DNA from: Actinomadura soli
GTDB taxonomy: Bacteria > Actinomycetota > Actinomycetes > Streptosporangiales > Streptosporangiaceae
Direction of reading: 5' to 3'
DNA: 64,000 nt
Assembly (NCBI RefSeq): GCF_005889715.1
Contig: NZ_VCKW01000002.1
Location: forward strand, 1 to 64,000
Numbering within the stretch: position 1 is the stretch's first letter; each line of letters begins with the position of its first letter. The translations under genes were made by a program, and so were the position numbers. Below the pieces are notes generated by a model. That model was not told the origin of the DNA, searched no databases, and worked only from the letters and a program-made list of their open reading frames with translations. Shown piece after piece: positions 17,173 to 25,873 of the stretch.

Positions 17173-18968
17173 GTGCCCGCGGCTTCCGGTGCGGCGGCCG
17201 GACGCGTCGCGAACACGGCGCGGTAGCCGGGGTCCGGCCAGAGTTCGGCATGGGGCGCGAGCACGCGTATCCGGCCCGCGTCGAGCCAGGCGACGAGGTC
17301 GGCGCGGGCGGCCGTGGCCGGACGGCGGGCCACCACGAGACTGGTCCGGCCGGCCAGGACGCGCTGCAGTGCCTGGGTCACCCTCAGCTCCGTGGCGGTG
17401 TCGAGGCTGCTGGTGGCGTCGTCGAGGACGACGATCCTGGCGCCGGTGAGAGCGGCCCTGGCCAGGCCGAGCCGCTGCAGCTCGCCGCCGGAGAAGGGGG
17501 CGCGGGCGAGCGGGGTGTCGTACCCGTCCGGAAGCGCCCGGACGAAGCCGTCGGCCGCCGCCGCCCGGGCGGCGCGGCGGACCTCGGCGCGCGTCGCATC
17601 CGGACGGGCATAGGCGATCGTGTCGTGCACGGTGGCGCCGAGCAGCGCGGGGCGCTCGAAGGCATAGGTGACGGCGTGCCGCAACCGTGGGAGCGGAAGG
17701 TCGGTCACGGGCACGCCGTCGAGCTCGACGACCCCGCCGTCCGGGTCGAGGAGCCGGCCTATGGTCGACACCAGCAGGCTCTTCCCCGTCCCGGAGGCAC
17801 CGACGACGGCGACGGTGGTTCCGGGCGGGACGTCCAGGTCGAGGCGGTCGAGGACGGCACGGTCACCGATCCGGACGGTGACCTGCCGCAGCCGGAGCCG
17901 TCCGGGGCCATCCGGAAAGGGCACCGGACGTGCCGGCGGCCGCACCGCTGGGACGGCCGCCAGCACCTCGTTGATCCGGCCCGCGCCGACCTGGCAGTTG
18001 AGCAGCGCGACGAAGGTGTCGAACAGGGAGGCCGAGGCGACGGCCATGGCGGCGTAGGACGCGCTCGCCACGAGCTGGCCGGGGGTGACGTCGCCGGTGG
18101 CCAGGCGCATTCCGGCGACGCCGACCACCAGGACCTGGGTGAGGGGCGCGAGGAGCGCGAGACGGCGCCCGGCCCGGCCCTGCACCGCCCAGGTCTCCTC
18201 GCCCGCCCGGCGCAGTTCGGGGAGCGGTGCGAGGATCCGCCGGGTCTCGGCGGCGGCGGTGCCGCTCGCGTGGATCGTCCGGATGCCCTGCCGGGCGTCC
18301 AGCAGCCGGGTCGCGATCGCCGCCTGGCAGACCTGGTAGCGCGCGAACGGGTCGGTGGCCCGCGTGACGAACAGGCGCAGCGCCACGGCCAGCGGCGGCA
18401 CCCCGGCCGCGAACGCCGCCGCGAGCCACCAGTCGATCATGGCGAGCGCGGTCACGGCCCCCGCCGTGGTCGCCAGCGCGGCCGCGGCCGTCACCACGAG
18501 GACGGGGAACGCCGAAGGCCCGGACGCGCTCTCGGTGAGCCGGGAGAGCACGTCGCCGGTGGGGAAGCGCCGCCGGCCGTGCGGTCCGAGCGCCAGCACC
18601 CGTGCGAGCAGCCGGTGCCGGAGCCAGACGGTGATGTGGCTGCCGCAGTAGGCGCCGAGGACGTCCTCCCCCGCGTCGGCCAGGAGCGCGACGCTCAGGG
18701 TGATGGCCAGATGCGCCGTGGCGGCGCCGAGATTCTCCTGGGTGTGGGCGGCGTCGACCGCCCTGGCCAGCATCAGCGGCGTGATCAGCATCGCCGTGAC
18801 ACGGATCGTCGTGAGCACCGACAGCAGGGCCATGCGCACCCGGAAGCGGCGCACGGCCTCGCGCAGCAGCCGCCGCCCACCCGCCCGGAGGGCGGCGGAC
18901 GCCCCCGGTCCGCCGGGCAGCGGGACGGACCCGCCGGCGCCGGCGGAGACTGTCGGTTTCCGGGTCAC
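17169..18968 (-). CDS. ABC exporter half-transporter (lanthipeptide export, partner 1)
   Basis: Fused membrane and ATPase protein of 599 residues, six hydrophobic segments in residues 45-330. NBD motifs: Walker A VVGASGTGKSLLVSTIGRLL, signature PFSGGELQRLGLARAALT, Walker B IVVLDDATSSLDTATELR in which the usual catalytic Glu is Asp, and ARRPATAARADL where the switch His would be (Arg instead). So this NBD looks catalytically weakened and works with the intact partner next door, as in known heterodimeric exporters. Starts at GTG 18968. The gene lies 147 bp downstream of the precursor, behind the hairpin at 19022-19057. Confidence 0.88.
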   Translation of the reverse strand: MTRKPTVSAGAGGSVPLPGGPGASAALRAGGRRLLREAVRRFRVRMALLSVLTTIRVTAMLITPLMLARAVDAAHTQENLGAATAHLAITLSVALLADAGEDVLGAYCGSHITVWLRHRLLARVLALGPHGRRRFPTGDVLSRLTESASGPSAFPVLVVTAAAALATTAGAVTALAMIDWWLAAAFAAGVPPLAVALRLFVTRATDPFARYQVCQAAIATRLLDARQGIRTIHASGTAAAETRRILAPLPELRRAGEETWAVQGRAGRRLALLAPLTQVLVVGVAGMRLATGDVTPGQLVASASYAAMAVASASLFDTFVALLNCQVGAGRINEVLAAVPAVRPPARPVPFPDGPGRLRLRQVTVRIGDRAVLDRLDLDVPPGTTVAVVGASGTGKSLLVSTIGRLLDPDGGVVELDGVPVTDLPLPRLRHAVTYAFERPALLGATVHDTIAYARPDATRAEVRRAARAAAADGFVRALPDGYDTPLARAPFSGGELQRLGLARAALTGARIVVLDDATSSLDTATELRVTQALQRVLAGRTSLVVARRPATAARADLVAWLDAGRIRVLAPHAELWPDPGYRAVFATRPAAAPEAAGT

Positions 18969-19021
18969 GCTCGTCGGCCCCGTTTCCGTTCGCGCGGAAG
19001 TTTCCTAGACTCGTAGTGGGT

Positions 19022-19057
19022 CCGGTCACGGACCGGCATCAGCCGGTCCGTGACCGG
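19022..19057 (-). terminator. 15-bp perfect hairpin between precursor and exporter genes
   Basis: A perfect 15-bp stem (left arm 19022-19036, right arm 19043-19057, six-base loop) lies 58 bp past the precursor stop and 54 bp before the first exporter GTG. No T-tract is seen. In lanthipeptide operons such a hairpin often acts as an attenuator that lets the precursor message accumulate above that of the transporters and protects its 3' end. That role is inferred from position. Confidence 0.6.
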
Positions 19058-19114
19058 GGTTCTGCGGGCCGGAATCCTCTCAGGGGTCCCGGGTTCCGCA
19101 TGGGGCGCGCGGTA

Positions 19115-19270
19115 CTACGCGCAAGAGACGCCAACGCATACCGTGTTCAGCAGCGTCAGCAGGCCGGCGCACACGCACGTGCCTCCGAGCTGGATCCCCT
19201 CGAGCTCGATGGGGTCCGACTCGGGCAGCTCCTGCAGAGCGGCCACGAGGTCACCGTCGAACGTGTCCAT
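19115..19270 (-). CDS. lanA: Class IV lanthipeptide precursor, venezuelin-like
   Basis: Precursor peptide of 51 residues. Leader residues 1-30 (MDTFDGDLVAALQELPESDP, then IELEGIQLGG) are acidic and helical, ending in Gly-Gly; the core 31-51 begins TCVCAGLLTLLN and ends VCVGVSCA. The core has exactly four Cys (core positions 2, 4, 15, 20) and four Thr/Ser (1, 9, 13, 19), enough for four thioether rings. From memory the core closely resembles venezuelin of Streptomyces venezuelae, the founding class IV product (TC-x-C near the start, GLLTLLN, and VC-x-G-x-SCA at the end). LanL and exporter genes flank it. Product expected to be a small globular peptide; activity unknown. Confidence 0.93.
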   Translation of the reverse strand: MDTFDGDLVAALQELPESDPIELEGIQLGGTCVCAGLLTLLNTVCVGVSCA

Positions 19271-19274
19271 GTCT

Positions 19275-19285
19275 TCACCTCCTTT
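19275..19285 (-). promoter_or_regulatory. Perfect Shine-Dalgarno containing the protease stop codon
   Basis: On the minus strand the precursor ATG (19270) is preceded by AAAGGAGGTGA, an 11-base match to the 16S rRNA 3' end, four bases before the ATG. The last three bases of this site are the TGA stop of the protease gene. So ribosomes ending the protease are placed on the precursor start, and the site is also strong in its own right. It supports both the start choice and high precursor output. Confidence 0.85.
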
Positions 19286-21221
19286 CCTGGTCGGTGGCGT
19301 AGGTTCGCTCCGCGGTGAGGCAGAAGCGGACCACCGCTGCACGCAGGACCGCTTGCCAGGCCTGGACGACGCCCTGGTGGCCGTCGTCGACCTCCAGGTA
19401 GTCGAAGTCGACCCCTTCGGTCCTGCCGAGTTCGAGGAGGCGCCGCCGCAGCGCCCGGGACTGCCCGACCGGGACGATCTCGTCCCGGGCGCCGTGGGCG
19501 ATCAGCAGCGGCGCGGTGATCGACGTGCACGCCCGCAGCACGTCACGTCCGGCTCCCGGTCCGCCGCCCGGGCCCGCGCCCGCGCCTGCCGCGCGCCGGC
19601 TCAGCCGTGCGACGCGCTCCCTGACCGCGCCGCGGGCGGCGGCACGCAGACCGTCCGCCGAGGTGAAGGGCGCGAGCGCCGCGCAGCCCGACCACAGCTC
19701 CGGCGACCGGCAGGCCGCGAGCAGGGCGAGGAAGGCGCCGTAGCTTCCGCCGAGCACGACCGGGCGGGGCAGTCCCGCGGCGTCCCGGTCACGGGCGATC
19801 GCGCTCGCCAGGTGGACGACGTCGTCCAGGTCGGGGCCGCCCCAGTCGCCGATGACCGGCCGCAGGTGCCGCTCGCCATAGCCCGTGCTGCCCCGGTAGT
19901 TGGGCGCGACCACGCCCGCGCCCGCGGCCGCGAGGTGCTGGAAGAGCGGCTCGAACTCGAACCGCCAAGCCGCCAGCGGGCCGCCGTGCAGGGCCATCAC
20001 GAGGCGCGGGCGATTCAGGCCGCCGTAGACGATCGCCTCGATCGGCCCCGCCGGGCCGGGCAGCTCCATCAGCTCGGCGCGCTGCCAGCCGCCGGTGCCG
20101 GTGCCGGTGGCGTCCGGGGCCAGTGACCAGCCGGACGGTGCCGGGTCGTCACCGGCCCCGGACGGTGACCCGCCGGGCCGCGCCGGACCGGGCACCGTCG
20201 CCAGGGTGGGCGGACGGTGCGGTGCGGAGAAGCGCACGTGGATCCGGCCGTCGTCCGCCCACCGGGCGGGCGCCCACACCATCCCGCGCGGGCCGGGGAT
20301 CGCGGTGATCCGGTCCGCCGCCGGGGTGTACACCGCGAGCCGCGCCGCCGCGCCGCGGATCTCCCTGACGAGCAGGCGCTCGCCCGCGGCGTCGAAGGTC
20401 AGCGGCGTCCGGAGGCCGGACGACCGGTTGAGCGTCTCGGGGAACCGGATGGGGCCGCCGCCCGGGAACCGCAGCCCGGTCCGCTCGGCGCCCGGCTGCT
20501 GGGCGCCCGGCGACGTGGTGGTGACGGCCAGGGCGCCCGAGCGGAGGCTGTAGGCCGCGATGCGGTCGGTTGTCGTGTCGGCCACCGACCAGACCCGGCG
20601 CCAGGTGCGTTCGCGCAGGTCGACCAGGATGCCGTCGGTGCGGTGCCCCGGTGCGGTGTGGTCGAGGGCGAGGGTGCGGCCGTCGTCCACCCAGACGCCG
20701 CCCGCGAGCGTCCCGGGGATGCGCAGGACCGGTTCGAGGCCGGACGCGGTGAGCCGCCAGATCCGCGAGTTCCGCCCGTCCTCGACGGTGACGAGCAGCG
20801 CCGTCCGCGCCGGTCCTGGCCCGGCGAGCAGGAACCCGCCGAGCATAGCCGGGACCGGCCAGGACCGGGTGACCTGGAGCCCGGACCCGGCCGGTCCCAC
20901 CGCGAGCACGGTCCCGTGCCCGGCGGGTCTTCCGTGATCGTCGGTCGCCGGCCGCACGAGCAGGACGCGGCCGTCGTCCAGCGGCAGCGCTCCGCAGTGC
21001 CGGTCGATCACCGGACCGTCGATCATCAGCCTGCCGACGCCGGCGCGGTCGAGCGCGCGGCGGGACGGCGCGGGACACGCGAGGTCCCATCGTTCGAGCG
21101 TGACGTCGTCCTGCACGGTGCTCAGGCAGGCGGCCCACCGGCCGCCCGCGGAGAACGCGAACCCGAACCGGCTCGGCACGAGCCGCGCCTCCGGGAGGGC
21201 GAGGCCCGGCGCGACCCTCAC
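19275..21221 (-). CDS. Prolyl-oligopeptidase-type serine peptidase (S9), probable leader protease
   Basis: Cytoplasmic S9 peptidase of 648 residues with no signal peptide. Residues 1 to about 370 form a propeller-like domain; the alpha/beta-hydrolase domain follows with VMALHGGPLAAWRFEFEP, the VVAPNYRGSTGYGERH strand, nucleophile Ser493 in VVLGGSYGAFLALLA, Asp580 in IAHGARDEIVPVG and His615 in VDDGHQGVV. The triad is complete. The GTG at 21221 overlaps the LanL stop by four bases. In class III lanthipeptide clusters, prolyl oligopeptidases such as FlaP cleave the leader after Pro; the precursor here has Pro16 and Pro20, so leader trimming is the best hypothesis. A dedicated protease in a class IV cluster is unusual. 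Confidence 0.87.
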   Translation of the reverse strand: MRVAPGLALPEARLVPSRFGFAFSAGGRWAACLSTVQDDVTLERWDLACPAPSRRALDRAGVGRLMIDGPVIDRHCGALPLDDGRVLLVRPATDDHGRPAGHGTVLAVGPAGSGLQVTRSWPVPAMLGGFLLAGPGPARTALLVTVEDGRNSRIWRLTASGLEPVLRIPGTLAGGVWVDDGRTLALDHTAPGHRTDGILVDLRERTWRRVWSVADTTTDRIAAYSLRSGALAVTTTSPGAQQPGAERTGLRFPGGGPIRFPETLNRSSGLRTPLTFDAAGERLLVREIRGAAARLAVYTPAADRITAIPGPRGMVWAPARWADDGRIHVRFSAPHRPPTLATVPGPARPGGSPSGAGDDPAPSGWSLAPDATGTGTGGWQRAELMELPGPAGPIEAIVYGGLNRPRLVMALHGGPLAAWRFEFEPLFQHLAAAGAGVVAPNYRGSTGYGERHLRPVIGDWGGPDLDDVVHLASAIARDRDAAGLPRPVVLGGSYGAFLALLAACRSPELWSGCAALAPFTSADGLRAAARGAVRERVARLSRRAAGAGAGPGGGPGAGRDVLRACTSITAPLLIAHGARDEIVPVGQSRALRRRLLELGRTEGVDFDYLEVDDGHQGVVQAWQAVLRAAVVRFCLTAERTYATDQERR

Positions 21222-24064
21222 GACGCCCGCCCCGAACCGATCGCGGCGGCGTCGGCCGTCCACAGGCGGGGGGCGCCGTGCAGCAGCCGCAGCAGGAAGG
21301 CCAGGACGCCGCTCATGCCGTCCCCCCACGTCACCGAGACCTGGCCGAACTCGTCGGGGAACACGCTGTGCCCGTCGCGGTGCGCCCGGTTGGCGACGAT
21401 GATCTCGGCGAGGCGCCAGGCGCCGTCGCGGTGGCGGTCCTCGCCGGTGAGCGCCGCGAGGTCGAGGAGGAAGTCGCCGTTTCCGGCCAGCCCGTGGCAC
21501 TGCCCGAGCGGGGCGCGCCAGCGGTCGTCCATGACCGCCTGCGCTGAGCGCCCGGCGTACTGGACGAACCGCTCGTCGCCGGTCGCGGTGCCCAGCCGCG
21601 CCAGGAACGCGCCGATCCCCGCCGCGCCGTGGCACCAGTACGGCGCCGTCGGTGCGTCCCCGGGACCGGCGCCCCACTGCGCCGACCGCTCGGTGACGGC
21701 CGCCGCGGCGAGCAGGTGCTCCCCGACGTCGGCGGCCAGGCTCCGGTAGTCGCCGCGGCCGGTCGCCTCGGCGCAGGCGATCAGGAAGGACCCGACCCCG
21801 GCGATGCCGTGCGCGAACCCGTAGTACCGCTGCCCGGCGAGCTTGGACTCGTGCTGGGCGGGGGTGCTCCAGCCGAGCCCGTCCGGCCCCCGCTCGACGC
21901 CCGCGACCAGCGCGTCGGCGGCGGCCACGGCACGGTCGGCGTAGCGCTCGCGTCCCGTGCGGGCCCACAGGTGGAGCGCGGTCAGGCCGATGCCCGCGGT
22001 CCCGTGCGTGACGTCGGGGCCGGGCACGGCGGTCGGCAGGCGGTCGGCCACGGCCAGCGCGGCGTCGACCAGAGCGCCGTCGTCCAGCGCCAGCCCGGCG
22101 TCCAGGACGGCCCATGCGGCGCCCGCGGTGCCGAAGTAGAGCCCGGCGGGACGCGCCGTGCCGTCGTCCAGTCGCGTGAGGATCCACCGGCTCGCGTCCG
22201 CTATCGCCTCCGGAAGGCCGGGGGCGGGGACGGCGGCGAGCTCGTGGCAGCGGACCAGCGCGCCCAGGACCCCGGCGGCGCCGTGCTGGACGCTGCACGG
22301 GTCAGGTGCTCCGTGAACGCAGGACGCGGGCCATAAGGTGACGCCCTCCCCGCGGGTCATCGAGGTGAGCAGATGCCCGACGATGCCGGAGGCCGCTCGC
22401 TCGCACTGCTCCCGCAGCCACTCCGGGCCGTCGCCGTCCGGGCGTGCGGTCACCCCGTCGCCGGGGGTCGGGACAGCAGCCGGGGCCATCGCCGCTCTAG
22501 CGGACGGGACGTCCGGCCGGCCCGCGGTCAGGGCCGCGAGCGTCTCGCGGGCCTGCGCCGGAGACCAGCGGTGGCCGGGGTCGTCGGCCATCAACCCGAG
22601 GAGCAGGGCGGTCACGGCCGCGGGCGGTTCCAGGTCGCGGGTGCGGGCCCGCAGCCACTCGGCGAGCCGTCCGGTCAAGGACCTCGGGGCGGGACGCTCG
22701 TCCAGGAGGAAGGGCGGGCCGCCGGTGATCACATGGCAGAGGGTCGCGCCGAGGCCGAAGTGGTCGGCGGTGGGGTGGGGGTCCGCCCCGTCCATCTGCT
22801 CGGGTGCCGCGTAGCCGGGGGTGCCCGCGCGCAGCGGCGCCTGTTCGGAGTCTCCGGCGGTCACCGCCAGTTCCAGGTCGATGAGGACGGGCGTGCCGTC
22901 CGGACGGACCATGATGTTGTTCGGGTTGAAGTCGCGCAGGACGAGCCCCGCGCCGTGCGCCTCGATCATCAGCCCGGCCAGCCGGTGCGCCATCTCCAGC
23001 GCGGGGGGCAGGTGCGGCCCCCAGCCGCGGTCGGCGATCAGGTCCGCCGTCCACTGCCGCAGCGAGGTTCCCGGGATCAGCTGCTCCGCCAGGAACAGGT
23101 GCCCGCTCTGGGTGAACAGCTCGACCGGACGCGGCGCGAGCCCCAGGGGCTCGATGGCGGTGAGCGTCCGTGCCTCCGTCCGGAGGCGGTCGCGGATGTC
23201 GGCCCCGCTCTCGTCGGCGGCCACGTGCGGGCGCGCCTCCTTGATCACCACGGGGTCGCCGGTGCGGGTGTCGACCGCGCGGTACACGCCGCCCTTGTTG
23301 GTGTGGCGGATCGCCTCGCGGACCGCGAACCGCGTTCCGATGAGGATCTCGCTCCGGCCGCCGGCCGCACCGCCATCGGCGTTCCCGCCGTTTCCGCCAT
23401 TGGCCCCGGCGGTCGCGGGCTGACCGCTCGGCCGGTGATCCGGGAAGGGACATTCCACCCAGGAGGGAGGCAGGTATCTGCCGGTGCGCCGGTCCTCCAC
23501 GGCATTGCCGTCGGGGTCGAGGATCATCCAGGCGTAGAACCCGTCGTTGGTGATCCGGCGATCTTCGATGAAGGCGCCGTAACGGTAATGGACGAGGCTG
23601 CCCGGAGCGTAGGGCCGATCGGACAGAATGCGCGGCCCGGGCAGGCCCTCCGTCGCCCGGTGCAATTCCAGCGCCAGCCGGACGGCCTCGCCGTCGCTCC
23701 GCGGATAGACGGTGATGAACTTGCCCGAATGGCCGCGGGAAGTGTTGCGCGCGTTCAGCGCCGCGACGTGGTCGTGGCCGGCGGCGAACTTGAAGGAGGA
23801 GCCTCCGGCGAGGAGCACCGCGAGCGAGCGCGAGAGCACCTCGACGGCCGAGGCCGGCGTGGCGGAGACGTGCAGCTTCCATCCCTGTGCTGGGCAGATC
23901 CCGTCCTCTGGCTCGACGTGGCACCACAGGGCGCCGCGGCGCACCGTCCACCGGGACGTGCCGGACGGCGCGGCGAGCGCCCGGTCCAGCACCTCGATCA
24001 GACGGCCGTCCCCGGCGCCGGGAGACGCCGCGCCGGAGAAGACGCTGAAACTGAATTCCGCCAT
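21218..24064 (-). CDS. lanL: Class IV lanthionine synthetase LanL
   Basis: Three-domain synthetase of 948 residues. Residues 1-205 are the N-terminal phospho-Ser/Thr lyase domain (SFKFAAGHDHVAALNARN and GHSGKFITVYPRSDGEAV motifs, SLVHYRYGAF). Residues 240-520 are a protein kinase: Lys275 in VVIKEARPH, the catalytic loop LVLRDFNPNNIMV (Asp378, Asn383), and DLE at 396 in place of DFG. Residues 560-930 are a LanC-like cyclase with repeated HG-x-AG motifs; Zn ligands are Cys811 (WCHGAAG), Cys856 and His857 (QCHGLAG), the pattern that separates class IV from class III. It phosphorylates core Thr/Ser, eliminates phosphate and closes thioether rings. Confidence 0.95.
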   Translation of the reverse strand: MAEFSFSVFSGAASPGAGDGRLIEVLDRALAAPSGTSRWTVRRGALWCHVEPEDGICPAQGWKLHVSATPASAVEVLSRSLAVLLAGGSSFKFAAGHDHVAALNARNTSRGHSGKFITVYPRSDGEAVRLALELHRATEGLPGPRILSDRPYAPGSLVHYRYGAFIEDRRITNDGFYAWMILDPDGNAVEDRRTGRYLPPSWVECPFPDHRPSGQPATAGANGGNGGNADGGAAGGRSEILIGTRFAVREAIRHTNKGGVYRAVDTRTGDPVVIKEARPHVAADESGADIRDRLRTEARTLTAIEPLGLAPRPVELFTQSGHLFLAEQLIPGTSLRQWTADLIADRGWGPHLPPALEMAHRLAGLMIEAHGAGLVLRDFNPNNIMVRPDGTPVLIDLELAVTAGDSEQAPLRAGTPGYAAPEQMDGADPHPTADHFGLGATLCHVITGGPPFLLDERPAPRSLTGRLAEWLRARTRDLEPPAAVTALLLGLMADDPGHRWSPAQARETLAALTAGRPDVPSARAAMAPAAVPTPGDGVTARPDGDGPEWLREQCERAASGIVGHLLTSMTRGEGVTLWPASCVHGAPDPCSVQHGAAGVLGALVRCHELAAVPAPGLPEAIADASRWILTRLDDGTARPAGLYFGTAGAAWAVLDAGLALDDGALVDAALAVADRLPTAVPGPDVTHGTAGIGLTALHLWARTGRERYADRAVAAADALVAGVERGPDGLGWSTPAQHESKLAGQRYYGFAHGIAGVGSFLIACAEATGRGDYRSLAADVGEHLLAAAAVTERSAQWGAGPGDAPTAPYWCHGAAGIGAFLARLGTATGDERFVQYAGRSAQAVMDDRWRAPLGQCHGLAGNGDFLLDLAALTGEDRHRDGAWRLAEIIVANRAHRDGHSVFPDEFGQVSVTWGDGMSGVLAFLLRLLHGAPRLWTADAAAIGSGRAS

Positions 24065-24462
24065 GGTGGATTGCCGCCCTCTTTGCGCTTCGTCCCGGTT
24101 TCCTGGTCCGTTTCGCGGTGTGATCTCGCCGTCTTTCCGATCTATCGCCTTAGCTCATTTAATGGAGGTATCCGGCGAACGAGAACACGGTAGCCACGGA
24201 ACCCCGGAGGCACCAGAGGAGGCCCGTCGAGGGCTTTTACCAAAGCGATACAAGAGCCTTACCGGCACCTGAAGATCGTGGGACGAATGTGGCGGGCAGA
24301 GATGATCCAAATACTAGCGGCGCCCTGAAATGCGAATAATGTCCGCCTCGAATGTCTAAGGAATCGGTCTGGATTTTACCAATTCGGCGGCGAATCAGTT
24401 TCGGCACCGGTCATGGCCGGTCACCGCCACATCCGCCGCTGGCGGATCGCCGACGCGGTGTG
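24065..24462. other. Intergenic region, lanL promoter side; low-GC stretch
   Basis: About 400 bp between the leftward epoxide hydrolase end and the LanL start. Bases 24140-24400 are notably richer in A and T than the surroundings, as expected for promoter DNA of a biosynthetic operon. I could not pin a promoter with confidence. A 36-codon rightward frame at 24162-24272 has no ribosome binding site and is rejected. The only clear structure is the hairpin at 24431-24447. Confidence 0.5.
24431..24447 (-). terminator. Hairpin ending epoxide hydrolase gene
   Basis: A perfect 7-bp stem ATCCGCC / GGCGGAT with a 3-nt loop lies 16 bp beyond the epoxide hydrolase stop (minus strand). Short but well placed to end that message before the lanL promoter region. 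Confidence 0.45.
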
Positions 24463-25647
24463 CTACGTGCCGGTCGCCGCCGTCCGGTAGGGGCGGAAGA
24501 AGGCGCGGAGTTCCTCGGCGTAGAGCTCGGGTTCCTCGAACGGCGCGAAGTGCCCGCCGCGCGGAGGCTCGGTCACGTGCACGGCGTTGGTGGTGCGCTC
24601 AAGCCACGCCCGCGGGGGCCGGACGATGTCGCCGCGGAAGAGCGAGAACCCGGACGGCACCTCGACCCGGCGGGCGTGCTGGGCGGCCGGGATCGCGGCG
24701 TTCGCGTGGTACATGCGCATCGACGAGCCGATCGTCCCCGTGAGCCAGTACAGGGTGACGTTCGTGAGGATCTCGTCCTTGGTGAAGCGCCGCTCGACGT
24801 CCCCGCCGCAGTCGCTCCACGCCCGGAGCTTCTCGACGATCCACGCGGCGAGCCCGGCCGGCGAGTCGGTGAGCCCGAACGCGGCGGTCTGCGGTTTCGT
24901 GCGGTGGACGGCCCCGTACGCGCCCTCGGCGGCGCCCCACTCCGCGACGGTCTGGAACCAGGCGCGCTCTTCGGGGGTGAGATCGGCCGGGTCGCCGGTG
25001 AACACGGGCAGGCCCCCGTCCATCCGGTGGACGGCCACGACGCGGCCGGGATGGTCGAGCCCGAGGTAGCGGCTCACGTGGCTGCCGAGGTCCCCGCCCG
25101 CCGCGCCGAACCGCTCGTAGCCGAGGACGCGCATGAGCTCGGCCCACAGCCCGGCGACGGCGATGGAGTCGAGCGGCCGACCGGGACGATCGGAGTAGCC
25201 GAAGCCGGGAATGTCGGGTACGACCACGTCGAACGCGTCGGCGGGGTCGGCGCCGTGCGCGCCCGGGTCGGTGAGAAGCGGGATGACCTTCGCGTAGCGC
25301 CAGAACGAGTCCGGCCAGCCGTGGCTGAGGACCAGCGGCAGGACGGGCCCGGCCGGTGCGGCCGCCCGGGCGTGCACGAAGTGGATCCCGAGCCCGCCGA
25401 GCCGGACGCGGAAGCGGGGGAGCCGGGAGAGCCACGCCTCCTGCGCCGGCCAGTCGAACCCGTCCGCCCAGTAGGCGACGAGTTCGCGGAGGTAGGCGAC
25501 GTCGGTCCCGAGCGACCACCCGGCGTCCTCGGGAGCGTCCGGCCAGCGCGTCGCGCGCAGCCGCGCACGGAGATCCTCAAGCGCCGCGGGCTCGGTCTCA
25601 GCCGTGAATGCCTCGGGAAGATGCGCCGTGTCCGCCATGATCCACAC
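24463..25647 (-). CDS. Epoxide hydrolase family protein (alpha/beta hydrolase with EHN domain)
   Basis: Epoxide-hydrolase-type alpha/beta hydrolase of 394 residues with the N-terminal EHN motif (LEDLRARLRATRWPDAPED) and the start of the barrel at YLRELVAYWADGFDW. The oxyanion site is VLSHGWPDSFWRYAKV (HGWP) and the nucleophile region is GGDLGSHVSRYLGLDHPG (Asp in GGDLG). The catalytic His lies in EPPRGGHFAPFEEPELYAEEL near the C-terminus. Family members open epoxides or act as esterases on juvenile-hormone-like substrates. The gene is divergent from the subtilase and lies upstream of, but not coupled to, the lanthipeptide operon; I do not count it in that cluster. Confidence 0.9.
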   Translation of the reverse strand: MWIMADTAHLPEAFTAETEPAALEDLRARLRATRWPDAPEDAGWSLGTDVAYLRELVAYWADGFDWPAQEAWLSRLPRFRVRLGGLGIHFVHARAAAPAGPVLPLVLSHGWPDSFWRYAKVIPLLTDPGAHGADPADAFDVVVPDIPGFGYSDRPGRPLDSIAVAGLWAELMRVLGYERFGAAGGDLGSHVSRYLGLDHPGRVVAVHRMDGGLPVFTGDPADLTPEERAWFQTVAEWGAAEGAYGAVHRTKPQTAAFGLTDSPAGLAAWIVEKLRAWSDCGGDVERRFTKDEILTNVTLYWLTGTIGSSMRMYHANAAIPAAQHARRVEVPSGFSLFRGDIVRPPRAWLERTTNAVHVTEPPRGGHFAPFEEPELYAEELRAFFRPYRTAATGT

Positions 25648-25873
25648 CCTACGCGCGCCGCCGCATCGCAGCCTTTAGGAGTTCACCGGTGATGATCACC
25701 GTCGATGGCCCCGGGAATGGCGCCTGAGCACCGGAGGCGAGGAGAAACTGCCGGAAGAAGCTCCCCTTTTGGTCAGTTTTGTTGGATTGTTCCGCTTTAT
25801 CCCAAAGCCTAGTGTTATGCCCCGGCGGCCCAGCTCCCGGCCGCCCGCGCCACGGGTACGGAGGCGAACGAGG

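Noticed and set aside
24162-24272. 36-codon rightward frame in the region upstream of lanL (MEVSGERE...)
   Set aside because: No SD, no RiPP or other features, and it runs against the lanL promoter region.
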